Shown piece after piece: positions 31,131-40,283 of a stretch of DNA of 64,000 bases; the stretch's first letter is position 1, and every line of letters starts with the position of its first letter. The DNA comes from Paracoccaceae bacterium Fryx2 (GTDB lineage: Bacteria; Pseudomonadota; Alphaproteobacteria; Rhodobacterales; Rhodobacteraceae). Under the pieces are notes generated by a model, which saw only the letters and a list, made by a program, of their open reading frames with translations, was not told the DNA's origin and made no database searches. The stretch spans positions 434,001 to 498,000 of the forward strand of contig JAVSGI010000005.1 of assembly GCA_032334235.1 (NCBI GenBank), read 5' to 3'. Made by a program: the position numbers and the translations under genes.

Positions 31131-33548
31131 TCACCCACGCATCCGGGTGCCGTCGGCGTCGAACAGCGGTTCGGTCACCAGCACGGCGGGGCGGCGCTCG
31201 CCGAGAATCTCGATTTCCACCGCCAGACCATCGGCCACCCGGTCAGACGGCACGAACCCCAGCGCCACCGACTTCTGCGTGTGGTGCGAGTAGCCACCCG
31301 ACGTGCAATAGCCCGCCACCGTGCCGTCAAGCCAGATCGGCTCCCACGCCACCACATCCGCCCCATTGGCATCGACCACGAAGGCGCAGAGCATGCGTTT
31401 CGCGCCCGCCGCCTTTTCCGCCATCGCCGCCGCCTTGCCGATCCAGTCGGACGGCTTGTTCCAGCGGATGAAGCGGTCAAGCCCGGTTTCCGCAGGCGTG
31501 TAGTCGGGGGTGAACTCGCGCCCCCAGGACCCGAAGAACTTGTCGAGCCTGAGGCTCATCATCGCCCGCATCCCGAACGGGCGCAGGCCCAGCTCGGCCC
31601 CCGCCACCGACAGGGTTTCCCACAGATGCCGCACCGACATGTGGTCGGAATAGATCTCGAACCCAAGATCGCCGGTATAGCTGACACGCTGCACGATGCA
31701 GTCGGCCATGCCGACCGTCATCCGCCGCACGTCCATGAAGCGGAACGCGTCTGCCGACACGTCGGCCCGCGTCACCCGCGCCAGCAGGTCGCGCGCGGCC
31801 GGCCCCGCGATCTGGAAACCGCTGCGCGCGTCCGAGATGTTCTCGACCCGAACCCCCGGCTCCGCGTGCTGCGCGAACCAGCGGCCGTGCCAGCCCTGCG
31901 CGCCATAGCTGGCGGTCAGCTGGAATTCGGTGTCCGACAGGCAGGACACGGTGAAATCGCCGATGATCCGGCCGCTTTCCGCCAGCATCGGCGTCAGGGA
32001 AAGCCGCCCCGGTTTCGGGATCAGCCCCGCCATCATCCGGTCCAGCCACGCCCGCGCCCCGGGGCCGGTGACGCGATACTTGCCGAAGTTCTGCACCTCG
32101 TTGATGCCGACGCCACCGCGCACCGCCGCCACCTCGGCCGCCGTCGCCTCCCAGGCGTTCGAGCGGCGGAAGGTCGGCGTCTCGTACAGCGGCTCGCCGG
32201 GCAGGGCGTGGTAGTTCACCACCTCCAGCCCGTATTGCTGGCCCCAGACCGCGCGCATCGCGCTGAATGTGTCATACATCGGCGTGGTGCGGAAGGGCCG
32301 CGCGGCGGACTTTTCCTCGTTCGGGAACGCCACCGAAAAGCGGGTCTGGTAGTTCTCGATCACCTTGGGCACGGTATAGCCCGGCGTCGTCCAGCTCCCG
32401 AACCGCGCAACGTCGAAGCCGCGCGGGTCGCGCTCCACCTCGCCCTCGATCATCCACTGCGCCAGCGCCAGCCCCATGCCGCCGCCCTGCGAAAAGCCCG
32501 CCATCACCGCGCAGGCCGACCAGTAGTTGCGCAGGCCCGGCACCGGCCCGATCAGCGGGTTGCCGTCGGGGGCGAAGGTGAAGGGGCCGTGGATCACCCG
32601 CTTGATCCCCGCGCGCTGCAGCGCCGGAAAGCGGCGGTAGGCGAACTCGATGCTGTCGGCGATCTTGTCGTATTGCTCGTTGAACAGCTCCTGCCCGAAC
32701 TCCCACGGCGTGCCGTCCAGCGACCAGCCCTCGCAGGGTTTCTCGTAGAACCCGATGCAGAAGCCGCGCCCCTCCTGCCGCAGGTAGCTTTCGCCGCCCG
32801 GGTCCATCACATGCGGAAACTCGCGGCCGCGCGCCACGATTTCGGGAATGTCCTCGGTCACCAGATACTGGTGCGCCATCGGCAAGAGCGGCAGGTAGAC
32901 CCCGGCCATCGCGCCCACCTCGCGCGCCCAGAGCCCGCCCGCGTTCACCAGATGCTCGGCGATAATGGTGCCCTTCTCGGTCACCACCTGCCACGAGCCG
33001 TCGGGCAGCGGGTTGGTTTCCAGCACCCGGTTGTGCAGCACGATCTCGGCCCCGCCCATCCGCGCCGCTTTGGCATAGGCGTGGGTTGTGCCGTAGGGGT
33101 CCAGATGCCCGTCGAGCGGGTCGAACAGTGCCCCCAGAATCCCGTCGGTGTTCACCATGCCGTCGGTCATCGCCTCGACCTCGGCCGGGGTCAGGATCGC
33201 GGTGTCCAGCCCCATGTATCGGTGCTTGGCACGTTCGGCCTTCAGCATGTCGAAGCGTTCGCGGTTGTCGGCAAGGGTGATGCCGCCGACATGGTGCAGC
33301 CCGCAGGACAGGCCGGTGATCGCCTCCAGCTCCTTGTAAAGCCGGATGGTATAGCCCTGCAGCGCCGCCATGTTGGTGTCGCCGTTCAGCGTGTGAAACC
33401 CGCCCGCCGCGTGCCAGGTCGAGCCCGAGGTCAGCTCCGACCGCTCCACCAGCATGACATCCGACCAGCCGAGCCTGGTCAGATGGTAAAGCACCGAACA
33501 GCCTACGACGCCGCCGCCGATGACCAGAACGCGGGTATGGGTTTTCAT
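31131..33548 (-). CDS. Dimethylglycine/sarcosine dehydrogenase-like FAD enzyme with GcvT domain
   Basis: An 805-residue two-domain enzyme. The N-terminal DAO-type FAD domain starts RVLVIGGGVVGCSVLYHLTRLGW (6-28) and has SGSTWHAAGGFH (covalent-flavin-type His region) and GPFTFAPDGNPLIGPVPG. From about 430 comes an FAO_M linker, then a GcvT-like folate-binding domain (YGAQGWHGRW, MDVRRMTVGMADCIVQRVSY, AGYCTSGGYSHHTQKSVALGFV). This is the layout of dimethylglycine and sarcosine dehydrogenases, which demethylate methylated amines onto tetrahydrofolate. The exact substrate is inferred. ATG 33548 follows GGAG. It lies upstream of nothing on its strand but downstream of the liv-type genes, 168 bp away. 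Confidence 0.88.
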   Translation of the reverse strand: MKTHTRVLVIGGGVVGCSVLYHLTRLGWSDVMLVERSELTSGSTWHAAGGFHTLNGDTNMAALQGYTIRLYKELEAITGLSCGLHHVGGITLADNRERFDMLKAERAKHRYMGLDTAILTPAEVEAMTDGMVNTDGILGALFDPLDGHLDPYGTTHAYAKAARMGGAEIVLHNRVLETNPLPDGSWQVVTEKGTIIAEHLVNAGGLWAREVGAMAGVYLPLLPMAHQYLVTEDIPEIVARGREFPHVMDPGGESYLRQEGRGFCIGFYEKPCEGWSLDGTPWEFGQELFNEQYDKIADSIEFAYRRFPALQRAGIKRVIHGPFTFAPDGNPLIGPVPGLRNYWSACAVMAGFSQGGGMGLALAQWMIEGEVERDPRGFDVARFGSWTTPGYTVPKVIENYQTRFSVAFPNEEKSAARPFRTTPMYDTFSAMRAVWGQQYGLEVVNYHALPGEPLYETPTFRRSNAWEATAAEVAAVRGGVGINEVQNFGKYRVTGPGARAWLDRMMAGLIPKPGRLSLTPMLAESGRIIGDFTVSCLSDTEFQLTASYGAQGWHGRWFAQHAEPGVRVENISDARSGFQIAGPAARDLLARVTRADVSADAFRFMDVRRMTVGMADCIVQRVSYTGDLGFEIYSDHMSVRHLWETLSVAGAELGLRPFGMRAMMSLRLDKFFGSWGREFTPDYTPAETGLDRFIRWNKPSDWIGKAAAMAEKAAGAKRMLCAFVVDANGADVVAWEPIWLDGTVAGYCTSGGYSHHTQKSVALGFVPSDRVADGLAVEIEILGERRPAVLVTEPLFDADGTRMRG

Positions 33549-33656
33549 GCGGAACTCCAGGCAATGTGTGCCGCACATTGGCCCATGCCACGCCGCAGGA
33601 TCATGCCCGGTTGCGACAGTGAATGTCGCTTCGGAAGGCTCAGCCTTCCCTTCCCT

Positions 33657-33691
33657 CTTCTTCTGTTCCCAAATATCCCGGGGGTCCGGGG
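33657..33691 (+). repeat. Dispersed intergenic repeat, copy 4
   Basis: Reads TTCTTCTGTTCCCAAATATC then CCGGGGGTCCGGGGG, the variant right half also seen at 36789-36826. It lies between the permease stop and the DMGDH-like start. Confidence 0.7.
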
Positions 33692-33716
33692 GCTGGCCCC
33701 CGGCCTGTCCGCAAGA

Positions 33717-35045
33717 CTATTTTTCGGGAATCAATCCCCGCGGGCTGAACCGCAGCACCAGAAGCAGGATGATCCCCATCGTCAGAAGCCGCATGTGCGC
33801 CGCCGAGTCGGTCAGATGCACCTTCAGCCAGGACCCGTCCGCCATGCCCGCCGTGACGCCCTGGATGAACATCAGTCCGATCGGCTCCACCATCACCCAC
33901 AGCCACCAGATCAGAAAGCCGCCCAGCACCGCGCCCCAGTTGTTGCCCGACCCGCCGACGATCACCATCACCCAGACCAGGAAGGTGAAGCGCAGCGGCT
34001 GATAGGTGCCCGGAGTCAGTTGCCCGTCGAGCGTGGTCATCATCGCCCCTGCAACGCCGATCACCGCCGAGCCCAGCACGAAGATCTGCAGGTGCCGCTT
34101 CTTGACATTCTTGCCCATCGCGGCCGCGGCGGTTTCATTGTCGCGGATTGCGCGCATCATCCGCCCCCAGGGGGAGTTCAGCGCAAGTTCCGACAGCACG
34201 ATCACCCCGAGCAGAACCGCGCCGAACAGCCCGGCATAGAGAAGCTTTACCACGATCGACGAGGTGGTGACGGGGTCCAGCCCCCAGTCGGCGGTAAAGG
34301 CCAAAAACCGTTCACTTTTCTGCAGGTTGACCTCGTAGGGCACCGGGCGCGGCAGCGAGATCACGTTCTTCACGCCGCGCGCCAGCCAGTCCTCGTTCTT
34401 CAGCACCGAGATGATGATTTCCGCAATGCCCAGCGTGGCAATCGCCAGATAGTCCGACCGCAGCCCCAGCGCGGTCTTGCCGATCGCCCAGGCCGCAATC
34501 GCTGCCAGCACGCCGCCCATCGGCCAGGCCAGCAGGATCGGCAGCCCAAGGCCGCCAATGTTGCCAGCCGCCGACGGGTTCACCGCCTCGATGGCAGAGA
34601 CCGCCGGATCGAACACCCAGCGAAACAGGAAAAACCCGCCCGTCAGCAGCGCGACCATCGCCAGATTGCGCAGCCGCCCCGCCGCCATCTGCCGGTAAAG
34701 AACAACCGCCGCCCCGATGGTGGCCGCGCCCAGAACCAGCGCCAGCACGATGCCGGGGCCACCCGCCCGCCACGCCTCGGGCACCGGCGCGGCCGAGGTG
34801 ATGACCACCGCCAGCCCCCCCAGCGCCACGAAGCCCATCACGCCGGTGTTGAAAAGCCCGGCATAACCCCATTGCAGGTTGACCCCCAGCGCCATGATCG
34901 CCGAGATCAGCGCCATGTTCAGGATGCCCAGCGACGAGTTCCAGCTTTGCAGCACGCCCGTTGCGATGAACAGCACCGCCACGGCGCCGAACAGGAAAAG
35001 GTTCTTGGCGCGCGAGTTGGCTGCGCTCCGGTTGCCGCCGCTCAT
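33717..35045 (-). CDS. livM: Branched-chain amino acid-type ABC transporter permease (LivM family)
   Basis: A 442-residue inner-membrane permease with about ten hydrophobic helices. It has the LivM family core: NLQWGYAGLFNTGVMGFVALGG (about 57-78), GLRSDYLAIATLGIAEII, and the ATPase-contact EAA-like region RMMRAIRDNETAAAAMGKNV (about 290-310). It is larger than E. coli LivM because of an insert with extra helices (about 110-180). Its ATG overlaps the livH TGA (ATGA). Related systems carry amides, urea or polyamine-like substrates as well as branched-chain amino acids. Confidence 0.9.
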   Translation of the reverse strand: MSGGNRSAANSRAKNLFLFGAVAVLFIATGVLQSWNSSLGILNMALISAIMALGVNLQWGYAGLFNTGVMGFVALGGLAVVITSAAPVPEAWRAGGPGIVLALVLGAATIGAAVVLYRQMAAGRLRNLAMVALLTGGFFLFRWVFDPAVSAIEAVNPSAAGNIGGLGLPILLAWPMGGVLAAIAAWAIGKTALGLRSDYLAIATLGIAEIIISVLKNEDWLARGVKNVISLPRPVPYEVNLQKSERFLAFTADWGLDPVTTSSIVVKLLYAGLFGAVLLGVIVLSELALNSPWGRMMRAIRDNETAAAAMGKNVKKRHLQIFVLGSAVIGVAGAMMTTLDGQLTPGTYQPLRFTFLVWVMVIVGGSGNNWGAVLGGFLIWWLWVMVEPIGLMFIQGVTAGMADGSWLKVHLTDSAAHMRLLTMGIILLLVLRFSPRGLIPEK

Positions 35046-36052
35046 ACCGATTTCCCCTTGAACAGACCCGTCGGCATGAAGATCAGCACGATGATCAGGA
35101 TGGTGAAACTGACGGCGAACTTGTAGTCGGTCGACATCAGCTGGACAAGACTGTCGGGCGCCAGGCTGTCGGGCAGGGCATAGCTCAGCACCTTCTTCCA
35201 GGCATAGGTCACCGTCACCTCGCTGAACGCGATGACGAAGCCGCCCGCAATCGCCCCCAGCGGATTGCCCAGCCCGCCGACGATGGCCGCAGCAAAGATC
35301 GGCAGCAGCAGCTGGAAATAGGTGAAGGGCTTGAACGACTTGTCCAGCCCGTAAAGCACCCCGGCAATCGTCGCCAGCGCCGCGGCGATGATCCAGGTCA
35401 CCTGCACCACCCGCTCGGGGTTGATGCCCGACAAGAGCGCCAGATCCTCGTTGTCGGAAAAGGCCCGCATCGACTTGCCGGTGCGGGTGCGGCCCAGAAA
35501 CCAGAACAGCGCCGCCACCACCACCGCCGCCGTCACCACCGTGATGCCCTGCGTGGTCTTGATCGCCAGCCCCTCGGCCAGCCCGGTCGCGGCGCGGAAC
35601 TCGCCCGCCGTGATCAGGAAGCGCCCGCCATCACTGAAGTTCTGCTCGTTTACCCCGATGATGAAGCGGGTGATGCCGTTCATGATGAACATCACCCCCA
35701 GCGACACGATCACCAGAATGGTCGGCGCCGCCTTCTGCTTGCGGTAGAAGCGATACACCGCCCGGTCGGTTGCCAGCACGAAGATTGCGGTGATCGCGAT
35801 GCCGAAGGGCAGGGCCAGCAGCGCGGTCGGCAGCACGCCGAACCCGATGCCCACCGACTGAAAACCCCATGTGATCAGGATGGTGACCATGGTGCCGAAG
35901 GCCATGGTGTCGCCATGCGCGAAGTTGGAAAAGCGCAGGATGCCGTAGATCAGCGTGACCCCCAGCGCCCCCAGCGCCAGCTGCGCGCCGTAAGCGAGGC
36001 CGGGAACGAAGACGAAATTGGTGAAAGCGACAATGGCGTTGAGCAGATCCAT
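35042..36052 (-). CDS. livH: Branched-chain amino acid-type ABC transporter permease (LivH family)
   Basis: A 336-residue permease with eight or nine membrane helices. LivH traits are GAQLALGALGVTLIYGILRFSNFAHGD (about 21-47), SLGVMFIMNGITRFIIG, and the cytoplasmic loop GKSMRAFSDNEDLALLSGIN that docks to the ATPases. FAAAIVGGLGNPLGAIAGG near the C-terminus is also typical. It starts 1 base after the livF stop and overlaps livM by 4, so livF-livH-livM are translated together. Confidence 0.92.
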   Translation of the reverse strand: MDLLNAIVAFTNFVFVPGLAYGAQLALGALGVTLIYGILRFSNFAHGDTMAFGTMVTILITWGFQSVGIGFGVLPTALLALPFGIAITAIFVLATDRAVYRFYRKQKAAPTILVIVSLGVMFIMNGITRFIIGVNEQNFSDGGRFLITAGEFRAATGLAEGLAIKTTQGITVVTAAVVVAALFWFLGRTRTGKSMRAFSDNEDLALLSGINPERVVQVTWIIAAALATIAGVLYGLDKSFKPFTYFQLLLPIFAAAIVGGLGNPLGAIAGGFVIAFSEVTVTYAWKKVLSYALPDSLAPDSLVQLMSTDYKFAVSFTILIIVLIFMPTGLFKGKSV

Positions 36053-36053
36053 C

Positions 36054-36764
36054 TCAGCCCCCCAGAAAGCTGCGGCGGACCTCGGGGTCGGCCATCAGCG
36101 CCGCCCCGGTGTCAGTGAAACGGTTCGAGCCCTGAACCAGCACATAGCCCTTGTCCGCAATCATCAGCGCCTGACGGGCGTTCTGTTCCACCATCAGGAT
36201 GGAAATCCCGGTGCGCGCCACCTCGATGATGCGGTCGAACAACTCGTCCATCACGATCGGCGACACGCCGGCCGTGGGTTCATCCAGCATCAGAACCTTG
36301 GGCTGGGTCATCAGCGCGCGCCCCACCGCGACCTGCTGGCGCTGGCCGCCCGAAAGCTCGCCCGCCGCCTGATAGCGCTTGGTCTTGAGGATCGGGAACA
36401 GGTGATAGACCTGTTCCATCGTGCCCCGGATGTCGTCGCGCCGCAGGAAGGCGCCCATTTCCAGATTTTCCTCCACCGTCATCGAGGTAAAGATGTTGTG
36501 GGTCTGCGGCACGAAGGCCATGCCCTTGGCCACGCGGTCCTGCGGCGAAAGCGCCGTGATGTCCTCGCCTTCCAGCAGCACACGGCCGCCGCGCAACTTC
36601 AGCATCCCGAAAACCGCCTTCATCGCGGTGGACTTGCCCGCCCCGTTCGGGCCGACGATCACCGCGATCTGACCCTTCTCCACGGCAAGGGTGCAGCCAT
36701 GCAGGATGTCGGCGGCCCCATAGCCGCCCGTCATGGCATCGCCGATCAGGAAGGGCTCAGCCAT
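36054..36764 (-). CDS. livF: Branched-chain amino acid-type ABC transporter ATPase (LivF family)
   Basis: A 236-residue ABC ATPase. Walker A GPNGAGKST (about 38-46), Q-loop FVPQTHNIF, signature LSGGQRQQVAVGRAL, Walker B VLMLDEPTAGVSP and an H-loop region ILMVEQNARQAL are all intact. It powers the LivHM permeases together with LivG. Since livG just upstream is frameshifted, this could be the only working ATPase of the set. The gap from livG (98 bp) holds a repeat element. Confidence 0.93.
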   Translation of the reverse strand: MAEPFLIGDAMTGGYGAADILHGCTLAVEKGQIAVIVGPNGAGKSTAMKAVFGMLKLRGGRVLLEGEDITALSPQDRVAKGMAFVPQTHNIFTSMTVEENLEMGAFLRRDDIRGTMEQVYHLFPILKTKRYQAAGELSGGQRQQVAVGRALMTQPKVLMLDEPTAGVSPIVMDELFDRIIEVARTGISILMVEQNARQALMIADKGYVLVQGSNRFTDTGAALMADPEVRRSFLGG

Positions 36765-36788
36765 GCCGCACCCTCCGCCCCGAAACGG

Positions 36789-36826
36789 CTTTCATCTTGG
36801 CAAAAATATCCCCGGGGGTCCGGGGG
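36789..36826 (+). repeat. Dispersed intergenic repeat, copy 5
   Basis: Reads CTTTCATCTTGGCAAAAATA then TCCCCGGGGGTCCGGGGG. It lies in the livG-livF gap, in antisense orientation to the operon. Confidence 0.7.
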
Positions 36827-36862
36827 CAGGCAGCCCCCGGCTTCCGGCATCCCGCGCAGCCG

Positions 36863-37644
36863 TCAGCCATGCGCCACCACCTTGTTCTTCAGCCCGGTGC
36901 CGAGGTAGGCCTCGATCACCCGTTCATCGTTCTTCACCTCGTCCACCGTGCCCTGCGCCAGCACCTTGCCCTCGGCCATGCAGATCACCGGGTCGCAAAG
37001 CCGCGCGATGAAATCCATGTCGTGCTCGATGACGCAGAAGGTATAGCCCCGCTCGCGGTTCAGCCGCACGATGGCATCGCCGATGGTGTTCAGCAGCGTG
37101 CGGTTCACCCCGGCGCCGACCTCGTCGAGAAACACGATCCGCGCATCGACCATCATGGTGCGGCCAAGCTCCAGCAGCTTCTTCTGCCCGCCCGAGATGT
37201 TGGCGGCGCGTTCCTCGGCCAGATGGCTGATCGTCAGGAACTCAAGCACCTCGTCGGCCTTGTCGCGGATGCGGCGTTCTTCGGCGGAAACGGTGCCGCG
37301 GCGGAACCATGCGTTCCACAGCGTTTCGCCGACTGCCGGGCGGGCACCATCATCAGGTTCTCGCGCACGGTCATCGAGCCGAATTCGTGGGCGATCTGGA
37401 AGGTGCGCAGCAGCCCCTTGTGGAACAGCTCGTGCGGGGCCAGGCCGGTGATGTCCTCGCCCGCCATGGTCACCCGGCCGGATGTCGGCGGCAGGCGGCC
37501 CGCGATCACGTTGAACAGCGTGGTCTTGCCCGCGCCGTTCGGTCCGATCAGACCGGTGATCGACCCGGACCTGATCTCGATGGATGCACCGTCGACGGCC
37601 CGGAAGCCGCCGAAATGCCTGTGCAGATTCTCGACCACGATCAT
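36863..37644 (-). pseudogene. livG: livG-type ABC ATPase, split by a one-base frameshift
   Basis: The 5' frame (from ATG 37644) gives MIVVENLHRHFGGFRAVDGA, Walker A GPNGAGKTT and VRENLMMVPARQS, then runs into nonsense (AKRCGTHGSAAAP) and stops at 37234. The expected continuation, GETLWNAWFRRG then TVSAEERRIRDKADEVLEFL, appears in another frame and goes on to ISGGQKKLLELG (signature) and IVFLDEVGAG (Walker B) up to 36863. One G is missing in CAGTC-GG-CGAA (plus 37329-37330). Adding it back gives a 260-residue protein, the normal LivG length. Everything else is intact, so this is either a recent mutation or a sequencing/assembly error. Confidence 0.9.
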
Positions 37645-37712
37645 CTGGTTGTTTCCCCTTTGCCCTTGCCGTTTCGCAGCGTTGCCGCAGCGCCGTCGGG
37701 GCTGTTGTTCAA

Positions 37713-37748
37713 GGCAACGGCCCGGGGATGGTTGCCCGGGCCGTTGCC
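37713..37748 (-). terminator. Strong hairpin between the binding-protein gene and livG
   Basis: GGCAACGGCCCGGG (37713-37726), 8-base loop, CCCGGGCCGTTGCC (37735-37748): a perfect 14-bp stem 21 bp past the binding-protein stop. On the transcribed strand it is followed by TTGAACAAC, not a long T-run. It may let part of transcription through and protect the upstream message, so the binding protein is made in excess. Confidence 0.75.
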
Positions 37749-37769
37749 GATATCACAGCGGTCCGGCGA

Positions 37770-38954
37770 TCAACGGAACTTCACGGTGTTGATCTTGCCG
37801 TCGCCGATCTCGATTTCGCGGTAGTTGCCCGCGGATTCGCCGGCCCCGATCAGTTCCACGGCAGTCGCGCCGACATAGTCGATGTCGGTGCCCGCCGCGA
37901 TCAGGTCAAGCGCCTTGGCCAGTTCGCCCGGGAAGATCTGCTCGCCCGGCGCGTTCGCCAGATCCATCACCTTGGTCGACCAGTCCTTCGAGCTGGTCGA
38001 ATTGGCGGCGGCCATCGCCAGCATGATCAGCGCGGCGGCGTCATAGCTTTCCGGCGCGAAGGCCGAGGTGCCGTCGAAGCCCGCCGTGGCGGCCATGCCC
38101 TGGAACAGCTCGGCACCCGCCGAATCCGTGCCGGGGTATTGCCCGAACGACCCGTTCAGCCCCGGCCCGATGCTGTCGACCAATGCCTGGCCCACCATGC
38201 CGTCGGGCAGCACGAACTGCGAGAAGGCACCCGAGTCGAGCGAGGCCTGGATGATGCCCTTGCCGCCCTGGTCGGTGTAGCCCGCCACGACCAGAATCTC
38301 GCCGCCCGCCGCCGCCAGCGCCGCCACCTCGGCGGAATAGTCGGCCTTGCCGTCCTCATGTGACGCCGAGATGGTGATCTTGCCGCCCGCCGCCTCGAAA
38401 GCGGCCTGGAAGGCATCGGCCAGACCCTTGCCGTAATCGTTGTTGGTGTAGGTCAGGGCCACGGTCTTGAAACCCTTGTCCATGATGACTTCGGTCATCA
38501 CGACGCCCTGGCGCGCATCCGACGGGGCGGTGCGGAAGAAAAGCCCGTCATCATCGGCCGACGACAGCGCGGGCGAGGTGGCGGAAGGCGAGATCATCCC
38601 GACCCCGTTCGGCCGCGCCACGTTCTGCAGGATGGCCCCTGTCACGCCGGAACAGTCTGCCCCCATCAGCGCCATCACCTTGTCGGAGGTGATCAGGCGT
38701 TCGGCGGCAGCGGTCGCGGCGGCGGCATCGACGCAGGTGCTGTCGCCCCGCACCGGCACGACGGTCGATCCGCCCATCAGCTTGCCCGACTCGGTCACTT
38801 CCTTCATCGCCAGCTCGGCCCCCGCCGCCATCGCGGGGGTGATCGATTCCAGCGGGCCGGTGAAGCCGAGGATGATGCCGATCTTGATCTCTTCCGCGCC
38901 TGCGGCGCCGGCAAGCAGGGCGGTCGCGGTGGTGGCCAGCAGCAGTTTTTTCAT
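37770..38954 (-). CDS. Branched-chain amino acid-type ABC transporter substrate-binding protein
   Basis: A 394-residue periplasmic binding protein (Peripla_BP_6/LivJ class). The signal peptide is MKKLLLATTATALLAGAAGA, cleaved before EEIKIG. The mature protein begins IKIGIILGFTGPLESITPAM, the family's first strand and loop; LMGADCSGVTGAIL and MISPSATSPALS line the ligand pocket, and VALTYTNNDYGKGLADAF starts lobe 2. GGGAG precedes the ATG. As the first gene of the operon it is followed by a strong hairpin. The ligand is unknown; the neighbouring DMGDH-like gene suggests a methylated amine or amino acid derivative. Confidence 0.92.
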   Translation of the reverse strand: MKKLLLATTATALLAGAAGAEEIKIGIILGFTGPLESITPAMAAGAELAMKEVTESGKLMGGSTVVPVRGDSTCVDAAAATAAAERLITSDKVMALMGADCSGVTGAILQNVARPNGVGMISPSATSPALSSADDDGLFFRTAPSDARQGVVMTEVIMDKGFKTVALTYTNNDYGKGLADAFQAAFEAAGGKITISASHEDGKADYSAEVAALAAAGGEILVVAGYTDQGGKGIIQASLDSGAFSQFVLPDGMVGQALVDSIGPGLNGSFGQYPGTDSAGAELFQGMAATAGFDGTSAFAPESYDAAALIMLAMAAANSTSSKDWSTKVMDLANAPGEQIFPGELAKALDLIAAGTDIDYVGATAVELIGAGESAGNYREIEIGDGKINTVKFR

Positions 38955-39260
38955 TTTTAACTCCCTTGTTGGATCGCAATCCTCATCAGAACCTAGAGGT
39001 CCGCGCATCAAAAGAAAAGCGCCCTTGACGCGCGCGCGGGGTGCGGAATTGGGTGCGGGACCACGGGTTCTGCCCGACGTTCAACCCAGAGTTTTCCCGA
39101 CCGCCCGGCCATCGCGGCCCGGCCCGCCCGCAGGCGGAAGCGCCAACCTCCCCGCGCGCTGACCGCCCGGCCCCCCCGCGCAGCCGAATCTGCCGCACCG
39201 CGCTGCCCCCTTGTGTTTCTTCTTGGCTCAAATACCCATGCAGCATCGGCCACGCGCCCC
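38955..39260. other. 306-bp gap between the regulator and the binding-protein gene
   Basis: No convincing gene: ORFs in this stretch are proline/arginine-rich shadows. It should contain the promoter for the transporter operon (both flanking genes are on the minus strand) and the 3' end of the GlxA-type regulator transcript. A dispersed repeat copy lies at 39216-39241. Confidence 0.5.
39216..39241 (+). repeat. Dispersed intergenic repeat, copy 6 (short form)
   Basis: Reads TTTCTTCTTGGCTCAAATAC then CCATGC, ending 19 bp before the regulator stop. It shares the left half of the element and, with copy 7, lacks the CCGCCGGAGGC half. Confidence 0.65.
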
Positions 39261-40283
39261 TCAGATCGACAGCCGCACCCCGGTGCCCACGGCACCTTGC
39301 GTGCCGCGCTCGCGGTAGGGGGTGGTGTTGTAATGCGCCCGGTAGCATTTCGAGAAATGCGAAGGGCTGGCAAAGCCGCAGGCGAGTGCGACGTTGATCA
39401 CGCTCATGTCGGTCTGCATCAGCAGGTTGCGCGCCTTCTGCAGCCGCAACTCCATGTAATAGCGCTTGGGGCTGCGGTTAAGGTAACGGCGGAACAGCCG
39501 TTCCAGCTGCCGGGTCGACATGCCGACCTCTTCGGCCAGATCGGCCGGGCTCATCGGGTCTTCGATGTTGCCTTCCATCATCTGGATGACCTGGCTCAGC
39601 TTGGGGTGGCGCACGCCGATCCGGGTCGGGATCGACAGGCGCTGCGTGTCCTGGTCGGTGCGGATCGCGGAATAGATCAGCTGGTCGGCCACGGTGTTGG
39701 CCAGTTCGTCGCCGTGGTCGGTGGCGATGATCTTCAGCATCAGGTCGATCGACGAGGTGCCCCCTGCGGTGGTCAGCCGGTTGCCGTCGATCACGAACAC
39801 CGACTTGGTCAGCTTCACATCCTCGAATTCCTCAAGGAAGCCGTCCTGGTTTTCCCAATGGATCGTCGCCTTCTTGCCGTCCAGCAGCCCGGCCTTGGCC
39901 ACGGCATAGGCCCCGGTGCAAAGGCCGCCGATGATCACGCCGCGCCGCGCCTCGCGCCGCAGCCAGCCGATCACCGCGCGGCTGGAGGCGCGCTGCACGT
40001 CGATGCCGCCGCAGACCAGCACGGTGTCGTCGCGGTCGATCTCGTCCAGCCCCATGTCCAGCTTGAAACTGGCACCGTTGGAACAGGCGATGGCGTCGCC
40101 GCCTTCGCCCGCCAGCGCCCAGCGGTAGAGGTTTTCGCCCGAAACCCGGTTGGCGATGCGCAGGGGTTCGATCGCCCCGGCAAAGGACAGCAGCGTGAAA
40201 CGGTCCAGCAGCAGAAATACAAAGCGCCGCGCCACGGCGTCCTTGCTGGTCTGGGTGGCTTTGCGCGGCGGGCTGGACATCAT
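39261..40283 (-). CDS. GlxA-family AraC-type regulator with DJ-1/PfpI domain (GbdR-like)
   Basis: A 340-residue transcription regulator. The N-terminal DJ-1/PfpI-like sensing domain (about 20-190: [51 protein letters not shown]) is joined to a C-terminal AraC DNA-binding domain with two HTHs ([20 protein letters not shown] and [20 protein letters not shown], about 230-325). GbdR and CdhR, which control glycine betaine/dimethylglycine and carnitine catabolism, have this layout. Adjacency to the DMGDH-like and transporter genes supports that role, but it is inference. ATG at 40283, a second at 40280. Confidence 0.88.
   Translation of the reverse strand: MMSSPPRKATQTSKDAVARRFVFLLLDRFTLLSFAGAIEPLRIANRVSGENLYRWALAGEGGDAIACSNGASFKLDMGLDEIDRDDTVLVCGGIDVQRASSRAVIGWLRREARRGVIIGGLCTGAYAVAKAGLLDGKKATIHWENQDGFLEEFEDVKLTKSVFVIDGNRLTTAGGTSSIDLMLKIIATDHGDELANTVADQLIYSAIRTDQDTQRLSIPTRIGVRHPKLSQVIQMMEGNIEDPMSPADLAEEVGMSTRQLERLFRRYLNRSPKRYYMELRLQKARNLLMQTDMSVINVALACGFASPSHFSKCYRAHYNTTPYRERGTQGAVGTGVRLSI

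Noticed and set aside
30818-31138. Repetitive ORFs across the 74-bp array, on both strands
   Set aside because: They arise because the repeat has no stops in several frames; unit lengths of 74 and 73 shift the frame between units, so no constant peptide repeat is encoded.
31281-35126. 1281-codon plus-strand ORF, the longest in the window
   Set aside because: It runs antisense across two genes with clear domains (DMGDH-like and LivM) and reads as His/Arg/Gln-rich complement of GC-rich codons.
37234-37644. Programmed frameshifting in livG
   Set aside because: The site lacks a slippery heptamer or downstream structure of known type, and LivG is not made this way in other bacteria; a mutation or sequence error is simpler.
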